Part shown: one piece after another, positions 8,520-17,794 of the stretch | Layout of the letters: every line of letters begins with the position of its first letter | How positions within the stretch are numbered: position 1 is the first letter of the stretch | Assembly: GCA_023974075.1 (NCBI GenBank) | Contig: CM043808.1 | Span: 18,583,572-18,647,571 of the forward strand | DNA length: 64,000 nucleotides | Direction of reading: 5' to 3' | From: Chaenocephalus aceratus | Taxonomy: Eukaryota > Chordata > Actinopteri > Perciformes > Channichthyidae | Program-made: the position numbers and the translations under genes | Notes under the pieces: generated by a model | What the model was told of the DNA's origin: nothing | The model's input: only the letters and a program-made list of their open reading frames with translations | The model's database searches: none

Positions 8520-8905
8520 GGATCCATGGCTGTGGAAACCGGAACTGAAGCCGGGATCATGGCTGTTGGAGCACGGGCTGGAATCCTGGCCCTGCGTCTC
8601 CTAGAGGCTTTTTGGAGACTCTGTGGACCTTCAACAGGACAGTAGTCGGATCCCAGGAAAGGGTTATAAGCTTGTGACAATTCTTCAGGGCTACTTGTAA
8701 AGGTTTGTAGCCACTCAGGCAACAAGCTCCTGAGCCAGGGCTTGCGAGCAACCTCCCGGCGTGCCTCCTTCAAAGCAGCCTCTTTACCCCGTCTAGATGA
8801 GGCGTTCTTCCAGGTGTAAAAAATGTACTCCAGAGAGTACCCAAGACATTCCGCCTGTGGGGCCAAAACATTAAAATCTGCTGAGTCCAAATGTGGTCGG
8901 TTCAT
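7772..8905 (-). CDS. LTR-element ORF, N-terminal reading (377 codons)
   Basis: Starts two bases after the 5' LTR: MNRPHLDSADFNVLAPQAE, then a charged, helix-prone stretch (YIFYTWKNASSRRGKEAALK, EARREVARKPWLRSLLPEW) of about 75 non-repetitive residues. After residue about 110 it becomes low-complexity: blocks of Ala/Pro/Met-Val (VPAAMVPAPV) and then short LVPS/SPV-type units. It ends at 7772 inside the 12-bp repeat block. The other frame through the same repeats is open much further (8519-6372), so one frameshift somewhere in 7772-8519 would join the two. I do not recognise the family; the N-terminal part could be a Gag-like remnant, which is only a guess. Confidence 0.5.
   Translation of the reverse strand: MNRPHLDSADFNVLAPQAECLGYSLEYIFYTWKNASSRRGKEAALKEARREVARKPWLRSLLPEWLQTFTSSPEELSQAYNPFLGSDYCPVEGPQSLQKASRRRRARIPARAPTAMIPASVPVSTAMDPCTSTGPQSYVSLLDYLAHTAMVQASVPVPAAPVPTSDLFSGTRLAFGGPRNLQKVSGRCKARIPARTPAAPAPVPVPAAMVPAPVLAPAAMVPALVPASATMVTAPVLAPAAMVPAPVLVPAAIVPPLVPSLVPSLVPPQVTFLGPSLVPSPVPPLVTSQVPTLVPSLVPSPVPSRVPSPVTSRVPSLVPTQVPPLVNSLVPSLVPPLVTSRVPPLVPPLVPALVPPLVPPRVPSLVPLSSPLSSSLL
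8150..8335 (-). repeat. 18/36-bp GC-rich tandem repeat
   Basis: The units are built around GGCCGGAACCATGGCTGCTG, recurring at roughly 18- and 36-bp spacing. The minus strand encodes Ala/Val/Pro-Met or Gly/Ser/Pro runs, depending on frame. Confidence 0.6.
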
Positions 8906-8907
8906 TC
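8896..8907 (-). promoter_or_regulatory. Presumed self-priming primer-binding site overlapping the ORF start
   Basis: The minus-strand sequence directly after the 5' LTR is GAATGAACCGAC. It contains no TGG expected for a tRNA-primed site. Instead, 11 of the 12 bases are perfectly complementary to 9070-9080 inside the same LTR. The ATG of the long ORF (8905-8903) lies inside this site. Confidence 0.65.
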
Positions 8908-9332
8908 TGTTATGATTGGGTGAAGCAGGTAGGACTCAAATGCAAAATAACGAAAAGCGAGCTTTATTAAATAATATTAAGCTTTGGAAAAACAAGGCAG
9001 TATCCAAAATATCCAAAACCAACGAGCAGCACAAGGAACACAGACCGTGGAATAACATGGAGGGGAAACAATGAACCGACATGGAACACAGGGGAAGACT
9101 AGACTAAATACATAGAAGGGTAATCACAGAACAAGACACAGCTGGGCAGGGGAGGAGAAACACAAGGACAACAGGTGAACACAATCGGGTAATCAGGGAG
9201 GGAAACAGACAGAAAGTAGACAGGCAGGAAACGGGGGTGAACACTTTACACAATAAAACAGGAAACCCAAAGACAAGAAAAACACCAACACAGACAAAAC
9301 TACAAACGTGACATAACATGAGAATCGTGACA
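8908..9332 (-). repeat. 5' LTR with promoter, self-priming site and poly(A) signal
   Basis: Read on the minus strand, a TATA-like TATTTA lies at 9110-9105, followed about 25 bases later by GTCGGTTCATT (9080-9070). That 11-mer is the exact complement of AATGAACCGAC, found immediately downstream of the LTR (8906-8896). An AATAAAGC signal follows near 8967. In Tf1/sushi-type elements the first bases of the RNA anneal to a site next to the 5' LTR to prime cDNA synthesis. The spacing here would place the transcript start at about 9080 and R-U5 at 9080-8908. The transcript start is inferred. Confidence 0.75.
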
Positions 9333-9337
9333 CAGAG

Positions 9338-9822
9338 CCAGGGGTGGGAACGCGTACAGAAGGCCCGAAGGCCAAACGTGTGCGAGTGCGTCCACGCCTA
9401 ACGGTGCGTTTAAGTCGCGCATCGAAAAGAACAGCTGACATTGAGCATTTTCTTTTGATGCGAACAGGTCCACCGCGGCTCTACCATAACGCACCCACAG
9501 CTGGCTCACAATCCTTGGATGTAGAGTCCAGTCTGCATAAAGTGGTGCATCTCTGGACAGTAGGTCAGCCCCGAGGTTCAACACACCCGGTACGTGCGTC
9601 ACTCTCAGAGAGAGGAGACGCCCGCCGCTCCATAAGATCAGTTTGCGTGCCAGCATGTGTAACTGGAGAGAACGCAAACCCCCTTGGCGGTTTATATACG
9701 ATATTGTAGTCGTATTGTCTGTCCTCACGAGGACATGGTGTCCTCTGAGAAAAGGCAGAAAGCGTTTTAGGGTGAGGAACACCGCTAAAAGCTCTGGGTA
9801 ATTTATGTGCGCTCCTCTTCCC
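9338..9822 (-). pseudogene. DIRS RNase H domain fragment
   Basis: Minus-strand reading from about 9815: AHINYPELLAVFLTLKRF, then VLVRTDNTTTISYINRQGG, then VPGVLNLGADLLSRD and AVDLFASKENAQCQLFFS. The order E (in PELLAV), D (in RTDNT) and D (in GADLLSR) corresponds to the RNase H acidic triad of DIRS1 pol proteins. The sequence upstream of AHIN is unrelated, so reverse transcriptase is absent: the element is 5'-truncated here. The reading continues beyond the nested LTR element at 6086. Confidence 0.85.
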
Positions 9823-10061
9823 TAGGAGACTTGGAACTGAGAAAATAGTGATGACCCCTTTCTTCACTATCTTCATTAGCAAAGAGAGGAGTGATCCCCA
9901 ATTGTAACAATAGTTCAGACCGGTCAGACAGACATTTCTTTTTAGGAACAATAAAGTAGCTACAAGGCACAATCTGTTTAATTTTTAATGTGAACATATC
10001 ATTACAAATGAACTTTTTTGTAATATTTAAAGTGACAGCCCCAATACATGGAACTATCCAC
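9823..10061. other. Short unassigned spacer
   Basis: AT-rich sequence between the truncated DIRS and the LTR-like segment. No ORF or repeat that I recognise. Confidence 0.4.
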
Positions 10062-10667
<606 letters not shown>

Positions 10668-11570
10668 TTCGTATGAGGCTTCGCCCTCTAAGGCTATCGC
10701 TATTGGGTAATCCCACTGCACGTGTGCAGCACTGACAGACTTAATCCACGCCCACCTATGACGTGGGCCCCACCTCCGGCCTCACTTCCGTATAAATAGG
10801 AAGAAGGCCCGTCCAACTGCTCCCATTTTTCTTCAGCACTCTGAAGCACTGTACAGGCACAAGCTCTTTTCAGAGCTGTTTACTAGAAAGCAAACCTTTC
10901 CCCCTGGCCCCATTCTCCCTCTCCTCCGGACGGGGGAGACAGGGCGGGGCTCGGGGTTAGCCGACATATGAATTACGACCGGCTGTGGCTGGCTCGCTCC
11001 AGGGAGGAAGCGGCTTTACACAGACGATACAGGTGAGTCCTGCCGGGGATTGGAGCAAGCAAACGAGGCTCTCAATCCCCAGGTGTCGCGCACTCATTGT
11101 GTCCGTCTTCCTCTGGCCCACAGACAGCAGAGAGCGAACGCTCTCGCGGCTGTGGCCAGGGATGATTGGCCAAGCCCTTGATTATTGGATCCGAGTGGCG
11201 GGCAGCAGTCAGGCGACTCCTTCCCCTCCTTTCACGGATCACTATGTGGTTCCCCCGGCCCCATCCTCCCTCTCCTCCGGACGGGGGAGACAGGGCGGGG
11301 CCCGGTCAGCCCGGCGGCCGACCCTATAGGTTCGGCTGCCGGGCGGGGCCCGGTGTCAGCCCGGCAGCCGAGCCTGTGGGTTGACACTATCTGCCATCTA
11401 GGCTCTGCCGTATAGGCGGTATTCTCCAGGAACTCCCGGAGATCATCGGAAAGGCAGCCGCCTAAGGAGATCTCCCCGTTCCCCCGGTTCAGGAGAGCTC
11501 TCCTCCGGATGACATAAGCGGTTGCCTCATAGCCTGTCGGTTATTAGGCAACAGGGCTCGCGGCACAAAC
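10668..11570 (+). other. GC-rich segment, possibly a retrotransposon 5' region
   Basis: It contains a TATA-like TATAAATAGGAAG at about 10791 and a strongly GC-rich tract. A 48-bp direct repeat (10906-10953 and 11257-11304) contains CTCTCCTCCGGACGGGGGAG. GGCGGGGCCCGG-type blocks recur near 11340. The promoter-like start and GC-rich leader resemble 5' ends of DIRS-type elements in this window, but no protein match was seen. The frame at 10985-11329 (114 codons) shows no recognisable domain and I do not call it a gene. Confidence 0.35.
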
Positions 11571-11577
11571 CGGCTGT

Positions 11578-12102
11578 CTTACTGGCAGGCCGCAAACCAC
11601 TTCAAGGCGTATACTGCCGCCCAAAGCCCCCTGCCGGAAGTCCCCGGAGTTGGGGACTGGCTTCAGTAGAAGCTGCTGGGAGTCCCAGCAGCTTCTACTG
11701 AAGCCTTCCGAGTAAATTGCCAGAACGCCGACACCTCCTCATCTCCACCGCTCCCATGTTTTATTTTGTGTTGCCATAAGTTAGTCTCTCTGCGTTTCTG
11801 CGCTGGGCTAATGCTAATAATGCTAATGCGAGGATAATAAAATGGCGGCTTCACAAAACTTTTTGGGAGTTTTACGGGGCGTGGTTTGCAATCCGCCCAG
11901 CCAATCAGAAATATAGCTCTTTTCTCACAAAAGACCCGCTCGAAGGTCCCTGCTCTCTAGCAGGGACTTTCAAGGGGGTAAAAAGGTTCGCATGAACTAA
12001 TTTGAGTACCGGCTCTTTTTGGTGTGAACGCGATAAAAGAGTTCTCATGAACTAAGTTCGCATGAACCTTTGTGGGAAAAGTACCGCAGTGTGAATGCGC
12101 CT
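11578..12102 (-). mobile_element. Diverged, internally deleted Harbinger-like derivative (copy 3)
   Basis: Segments match copy 1 in the same order: ACTGGCAGGCCGCAAA-type sequence (about 290 in copy 1), then AGTAAATTGCCAGAA plus CACCTCCTCATC (the Myb ORF region), CGGGGCGTGGTTTGCAAT, CTCTAGCAGGGACT, an internal GGTGTGAACGCG motif and a terminal GTGTGAATGCGCCT. About 0.8 kb of interior is missing and the left TIR is not evident. It carries no intact ORF. Confidence 0.65.
11659..11705. repeat. Perfect 47-bp palindrome (23-bp arms, 1-base centre)
   Basis: Arms 11659-11681 and 11683-11705 are exact inverted complements around a single G. The arm corresponds to the Myb-ORF segment of Harbinger copy 1 (GTAGAAGCTGCTG), so it arose by inverted duplication of transposon sequence. 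Confidence 0.9.
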
Positions 12103-12248
12103 ATAGGCTGGTAAAATGTATCACAAAGAGTAGTGCAGATAGTCAGACTCAGACAAATCATAATATGGATTTTGACACTTATGGAGAAACTATTCCCACA
12201 ACACCAGCAGGGACAAAAATGGTGAACCAGAATTAGAGAGAGCCTAAT

Positions 12249-13986
12249 GTGGGTGGACAGTCCTATAGTGAGGAGAATATTGAGGCTAGTCAGATCCAGA
12301 CAGATGGTACTCAAAGAGAACAGGGAGAGAGTGCACGACGCTATCCCACTAGACAAAGAAACGCTCCAGAATATTTAATGGATTATCAGTGTAAGGCTGA
12401 TTGTAATGATGAAGGTGAAAATGTAGATTATTTCTACAGGGTTGCTTGTGACATACCCAAAACATACATGCAGGCTGTCGGCTCTAAGAAATCAAAAATG
12501 TGGGCTGATGCAATGAAAGAGGATAAACTCTTTAACAGAGAATGAGACCTTCAGTCTGACCACACTGCCAAAGGGCAAGCAAGCAGTAGGAGGTCGTTAG
12601 GTATATGCAGTAAAGGAAAGCCCAGATGGATCTGAGATTTTTAAAGCCAGATATGTAGCTAAAGGCTTTAGTCAAGTAGAGGGAATTGATTACAAGGAAA
12701 CGTTTTCACCGACAGCAAATATGACTTCTGTACTGTACGTACATTGATGCAGGTGGCTATACAGGAGGATCTTATCCTACACCAAATGGATGTGAAGACA
12801 GCTTATCTCCATGCACCAATAGACTGCGAGTTATATATGGAACAGCCCGAAGGTTTTGAGGCAGAATCCAAAACAGGAGAACACTTAGTGTGCAAATTTA
12901 ACAAGTCATTGTATGGTTTAAAGCAATCCGGGCGAAACTGGAACAAGTTACTGCATGATCATCTTACAGAGAATGGGTTTGTGCAAAATGATGCTGATCA
13001 TTGTGTATACAAAAAAGAGTCTGAGAAAGAAAGAGTTATCCTGTTGATATGGGTGGATGACCTACTTATAGCGGCCAATAACAACGGCTCACTCAGTGAT
13101 GTTGAAGAGGAAGTTTAAAATGAAAGATTTGGGTGAACTTAAACACTTCCTAGGTATCGACTTTACACAGAGTGAGGGGGAGATCAAAATGAGCCAAAAG
13201 AGACACATAGCAAAGATGCTAGAGAGTTTTGGCACGTCAGAGTGCAAACCAAGGTCAACTCCATGCGAGCAAAAGTTACATTTTGACACTGAGGGTGAAG
13301 TTATCAATTCAACAGGATACAGAGAGATAGTAGGTAGCTTGATATACATTATGACATGTACTAGACCTGATCTGAGCTGGATTGTGAGTAAACTATCACA
13401 ACACTTAGCAGAACCAAAACAACAACATTGGGCTGCAGCAAAACAACTGTTGAGGTATCTAAAGGGTACAATAGACCAAGAGCTACATTACAAGAAAAGT
13501 GAGGAAAACCTAAAGCTTGAGGGATACAGTGATGCTGATTGGGCAGCCGATCAAAATGATAGGAGAAGCACAACTGGATATTGTTTCAGCTTAACTGAAA
13601 ATTGTCCAGTTATATCCTGGAAAAGCAGGAAGCAGCCAACATTGGCGCTATCGACCTGTGAGGCCGAGTACATGGCATTAGCGGCTACTACTCAAGAGAG
13701 CATGTACCTTGTACAGTTATTAAAAGGGGTAGACCGTAATAGCCCACATGTACCAGTGAAGATATATGAGGACAACCAGGGAGCAATAGCTCTATCAAAA
13801 AACCCTGTATCCAGACAGAGAAGCAAGCATGTAGACATCAAATACTATTTTGTACGATCTGCACATGCTGAGGGGAAGATATCTATTACATATTGTCCTA
13901 CTGCAGATATGGTAGCTGATGTCCTAACCAAGCCGTTGACGAAGGCACAATTTGACAAGTTCAAAGGGTATTTGTTTGGAGAGTAA
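12249..13986 (+). pseudogene. Ty1/copia-type pol: reverse transcriptase and RNase H (decayed)
   Basis: The conserved order is RRYPTRQRNAPEYL linker (about 12333), [20 protein letters not shown] (RT start, about 12640), LHQMDVKTAYLHAP (catalytic Asp), SLYGLKQSGRNWN and LIWVDDLLIA (the usual YVDD box, here WVDD, about 13045). It continues with MKDLGELKHFLGIDF, then RNase H blocks YSDADWAADQNDRRSTTGY and CEAEYMAL, and ends ADVLTKPLTK with a stop at 13984-13986. Breaks: a TAG in place of Trp after KGKQAVGGR (about 12598), a 5-base insertion at about 12735, and a frameshift at about 13100. Gag, protease and integrase are absent, so the copy is 5'-truncated. Confidence 0.85.
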
Positions 13987-14085
13987 TGTAAATTGCAGGT
14001 ATAAAAATTGAACACTGCTAGAGAAGCTTTTGTTTTGTTTATTTGGATTCTGTGTACCACTGTAGAGAGTTATCAACATGTCTTT

Positions 14086-14270
14086 GAGTGGGAGTGTTGA
14101 GCATATTTGTATAATAACAAAGTCATGTTTCAGTTCATGTGTATGACATCATCAAAATGTGCCTGAAACGTGGTGATGCTAATGAGCATGTGCAGTTATA
14201 ATAAACGGCCCCAGTACTCCAGGCCAAACTCTGAGCGATGTGGTCGTGTGTTTCTTCTGTCAGTTAGCAT
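14086..14270 (+). repeat. Copia polypurine tract and 3' LTR (right end approximate)
   Basis: The purine run GAGTGGGAG (14086-14094) directly precedes TGTTGAGCATAT, the usual start of a copia LTR, about 100 bases after the pol stop. A poly(A)-type signal AATAAA lies at about 14202. Since the 5' LTR is missing, the right end (about 14270) cannot be fixed. Confidence 0.6.
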
Positions 14271-14347
14271 ACTTAAAAGCTACTTTGGTTGACTGCAAAC
14301 GTGGAGACTTCTGCTGAATATAATGTCTCATGCAACAGTTTTGCGTC

Positions 14348-15509
14348 TGTTGAGGAATTGAGGGAAAATTAAAGTAACTTGAAAGTTTGAAGTGAAAGTT
14401 TGATACAGCGTATTTTGGGTATATTCATCTTAATGTCCCCTGATATATAAGAAGTGTTATGTTTGAATGGCAGAAAGTCTTGTTGCAGTTAGGGGCCATG
14501 GTTAATCATTAATGATCTTTGCAAATTAACAAGGGAACTGCGAGGGACATTTTCGCCAGATATAATGGTTAAGTTCTTCTTAAGTTAATGGTGCGCATCC
14601 TGCAGGCCTTGAGAATTGAGTCACACAGTTAAGAGAGACACTAGTCAGTCTGAATTGTCAATGAATGCATTCATTCCAGTAAACGCTGACTTCGAGGTGA
14701 AAGGAAGTTCACAGAAGCCCTTAAGCTAAAAGGAACAATCAACTTCTGTTAATGATAAAGATGTGTGTGTGTGTGTTAGAGATATGCAGGATAAGGCTGT
14801 TGGAGCAGATATGTGAATACTGCTCAAACAATACCTGGGTTTGTGTTCTATTGAATTCTCTGCGTTATTCTTTCATAAATGTAAGGACTAAATTGCTACA
14901 AATATTGTGAAGTAGTTGGCTTAAACATGTTTAATTACTCTGTATGAAATAGAAGCAGCTTTTTCATGACAGAAGACTAGAGAGGGAGGGGAGGAAACAT
15001 TCTTATTATAATCTCCACCAAGGGAAGTCTACATATCTTGAACAGTAGATGTGTGTGTTTAGTTACTTTGTATTAATAACCAGGAGCTGGAAATATGAGA
15101 AAATTAAACCTTTGTATATATCTTTGTAAGCAAGGGAATATTCTTTAGACACAACTGAAGTTTCTGAAATGCTGCAGGATGGGCTCTGTGGGAGGAGAAT
15201 CTCCCCCGGCTCCTCCCCATGGTACCTCTGTATCTCCTGTCTGTGTTTGTGTGTTCGCTCTCTTCTTTCCTCCTGCTGCCAAGACGAGTAAGTAAGAGTT
15301 CCCAGTGGGAGGACAGGGCCGGAGTAATCCTGATTACTTCGTGATTATATTGTATTTGTATCTTTTACCATTAAATCAGCATATTAGTTATAACTTTACC
15401 AATGGTTGCTGTGAATTCTTCCTCTGTTAATCTGACCCATTCACAAAAGGACGCGTGGAGGCAGGGGGGGGCCTTAGAGCCCCCGCCAAAGAATGACCCT
15501 GCCACAACA
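14348..15509 (+). mobile_element. Solo LTR of ERV type, 1162 bp, 4-bp TSD
   Basis: Begins TGTTGAGGAATT and ends CTGCCACAACA, giving TGTT...AACA inverted termini. It is flanked by the direct duplication CGTC (14344-14347 and 15510-15513). A 4-bp duplication and a length near 1 kb are typical of gammaretrovirus-like ERV LTRs. There is no internal coding region, so it is a product of LTR-LTR recombination. A pyrimidine tract and CTGCCAAGACGAGTAAG lie near 15270-15300. Strand is assigned from the ATTAAATCAG poly(A)-like signal and is uncertain. Confidence 0.6.
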
Positions 15510-15513
15510 CGTC

Positions 15514-16095
15514 TGAGTTCTGCAAAGTCTTTTTAAGCAATTACCTCCCATGCAAAGTGTATATAAAAGTTTCAGGAGTGCAATTTAGAGATTTGAAGTT
15601 CTATAACTACTCCTCATCAGTCCTCTCTTCCACCATTTCAGTCCAAATGGTTTGATATGTCTGTCTTTCCTCACATTTTCTATTTTCTTGGTTTTCAGAA
15701 AGTTAGGTTTGCCTGTACATCGAATTGGGACACACTTACCTGTCTGTCTGTCTGCATGTCAGCCAATCTGCCAACCCTCTTGTTCTCTCTCTGCTTACAA
15801 CATTTTCTCACAGCAATATAAAGGAACCAAAAGGTGACATGTTGCTAAGGAAACCGCTCTTCCTATCATTCCATCTATCACAACATGCCAGATCGAGGTT
15901 GAAATCCATTTGGATTGGGAAACATGTTTTAAATGTGGATGTCTGATGCAAACCCAGATGGGTTAAGTTCTAGGGATGCTAGGGGACGCTACTGCTGAAG
16001 TTCTCCAGTGTACTTCTTTGCGTTGACAAGCAGATGCTGATTTCCATTCATTTTAATTAATTACTTCTGCAAATGACACTTACAACTTTTACCAC
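15514..16095. other. Noncoding spacer
   Basis: Unique-looking sequence; short ORFs only, with no recognisable content. Confidence 0.5.
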
Positions 16096-17410
16096 AAGGC
16101 AAGGCAAGGCAAGTTTATTTATATAGCACTTTTCAACACAAGGCAATTCAAAGTGCTTTACAAAAAATGAAAGACATTAAGAAAATGGCATTTAAAATCA
16201 GTCATTAAAAAGAAAAGCTAATAAAATAAATATTAAAAGAAAAAGTACAAGGATAAAAGTTACAGTGCAGTCTAAGATATGAATAGTTCAATTAAAAGCA
16301 GCGACAAAAAGAAAAGTCTTCAGCCTGGATTTAAAAGTAGTCAGAGTTGCAGCGGACCTGCAGGTTTCTGGGAGTTTGTTCCAGATATTTGGAGCATAAT
16401 AACTGAATGCTGCTTTACCATGTTTAGTTCTGACTCTGGGGACAGAAAGCTGACCAGTCCCTGAAGACCTGAGAGATCTGGATGGTTCATAATTTAGCAG
16501 GAGGTCAGAAATGTATTTTGGGCCTAAACCATTCAGTGCTTTATAAACCAGCAGCAGTATTTTGAAATCTATTCTTTGACACACAGGAAGCCAGTGTAAA
16601 GACTTCAGAACAGGAGTGATGTGATCCACTTTCTTAGTGTTAGTGAGGACTCGAGCAGCGGCGTTCTGAATCAGCTGCAGCTTCCTAATAGATTTTTTAG
16701 TGAGACCTGTGAAGACACCATTGCAGTAGTCGAGTCTACTGAAGATAAAAGCATGGACAAGTTTTTCCAAATCCTGCTGTGACATTAGTCTTTTAATCCT
16801 AGATATATTCTTTAGGTGATAGTAGGCTGATTTAGTAACTGTTTTAATGTGACTGTTGAAACTCAGGTCAGAGTCAATGACTACACCTAGATTTCTGGCT
16901 TTATCTGTTGTTTTGAACATTGCAGACTGAAGCTCAGCGCTAACTTTTATACGTTCTGACTTGGCTCCAAAAACCATTACCTCAGTTTTATCTTTGTTTA
17001 ATTGGAGAAAGTTCTGACACATCCAGTCATTGATTTGTTCAATGCACTTACTCAGTGTTTGAATTGGAGCATAGTCTCCTGGTGAAATTGTTACGTAAAT
17101 GTGTGTGTCATCTGCATAGCTATGGTAACTTATTTTGTTGTTTTTCATTATCTGAGCCAGTGGTAGCATGTAGATGTTAAAGAGAAGAGGCCCCAAGATG
17201 GAGCCTTGAGGAACCCCACATGTCATATTTGTCAACTCAGATGTGTATTTACCTATAGAAACAAAGTTGTTTCTGTCCTTTAGGTAGGATTCAAACCAAT
17301 TTAGAACTGTTTCCGAAAGTCCCACCCAGTTTTCCAGTCGGTCTAGTAATATGCTGTGGTCAACAGTGTCAAACGCAGCACTGAGATCTAATAAGCAGAA
17401 AGGAAAGGAA
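16096..17410 (-). mobile_element. L2/CR1-group LINE, 5'-truncated
   Basis: Minus orientation. The 3' end at 16096 consists of AAGGC tandem units followed (plus-strand view) by AAGTTTATTTATATAGCAC, a common 3' terminus of teleost L2-like LINEs. The RT coding part runs up to about 17400, where it stops matching: a 5' truncation, as usual for target-primed insertion. No endonuclease domain remains. Confidence 0.8.
16288..17400 (-). pseudogene. LINE reverse transcriptase, C-terminal two thirds
   Basis: The frame is open for 390 codons (17460-16288) but only from about 17400 does it match the family. It reads LLDLSAAFDTVDH (first catalytic Asp, about residue 31), GVPQGSILGPLLFNIY (about 82-97), SYADDTHIY (catalytic YADD, 115-118), LNKDKTEVMVFG, NLGVVIDSDLSFNSHIK and RLDYCNGVFTGL. 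It ends in the typical C-terminal region HWLPVCQRIDFKI...FYYAPNIWNKLP-like sequence. The RT is intact from the fingers/palm on, but it lacks the N-terminal RT blocks and the endonuclease, and has no start codon of its own. A fairly young insertion, given the open frame. Confidence 0.85.
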
Positions 17411-17506
17411 AATATAAAGATGCTGTAAAGTGTGAGGTATGAAACAAGTTTAATCAACATTTATAGGCTGTGTCCATCTCATTCATCCTATAAGAGCACA
17501 GCCAAA

Positions 17507-17510
17507 GCAC

Positions 17511-17579
<69 letters not shown>

Positions 17580-17582
17580 CAC
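17507..17582. repeat. (GCAC)n then (AC)n microsatellite
   Basis: Tetranucleotide GCAC units grade into AC dinucleotides. Confidence 0.95.
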
Positions 17583-17686
17583 TCCCAAGCACACGCAGAC
17601 AGACACACTGGAAAGTCTGGCCATGGTTAGGAGTTAATCAACCTGTTAATTGCCCCTCCATGACAGGTTGATGTTTTTGTTTTTCT

Positions 17687-17693
17687 ATCTCTC

Positions 17694-17791
<98 letters not shown>

Positions 17792-17794
17792 TCT
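17687..17794. repeat. (CT)n microsatellite
   Basis: About 108 bp of almost pure CT. Confidence 0.95.

Larger units (their letters stand above)
6087..9332 (-). mobile_element. Non-autonomous LTR retrotransposon, TSD CAGAG, self-priming type
   Basis: Two 425-bp direct repeats (6087-6511 and 8908-9332) bound the element. They differ at only about 8 sites by eye (roughly 98% identity). Ends are TG...CA on either strand, and a 5-bp duplication CAGAG flanks it (6082-6086, 9333-9337). Orientation is minus: a polypurine tract AGGGGGG abuts the downstream LTR (6512-6521), and AATAAAGC polyadenylation signals read on the minus strand. The 2.4-kb interior has no gag, protease, RT or integrase motif, only a repeat-built Pro/Ser-rich ORF. 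It therefore depends on another element for its enzymes. It inserted into the DIRS copy. Confidence 0.9.
3380..9822 (-). mobile_element. DIRS1-type tyrosine-recombinase retrotransposon, 5'-truncated, with two nested insertions
   Basis: Reading right to left, the pieces are: RNase H domain (9822-9338), the following linker and downstream RT/RH ORF (6086-5776), YR recombinase region (5775-5497 and 4111-3828), then the complementary 3' terminal structure (3718-3380). The continuity is interrupted by a Harbinger element (4112-5496) and an LTR retrotransposon (6087-9332). The reading frame resumes across the LTR insertion (LLYAFPPLAL before it, LIAPHWPAMYWLAEMYQLL after it). Reverse transcriptase and gag are missing, so the copy is 5'-truncated near 9822. 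The recombinase has lost catalytic residues. This is a dead element. Confidence 0.85.

Noticed and set aside
8896..8907. tRNA primer-binding site after the 5' LTR
   Set aside because: No TGG follows the LTR and I could not match a tRNA 3' end; the self-complementarity fits better.
10985..11329. 114-codon plus ORF in the GC-rich block
   Set aside because: No recognisable domain and GC-rich sequence favours spurious open frames.
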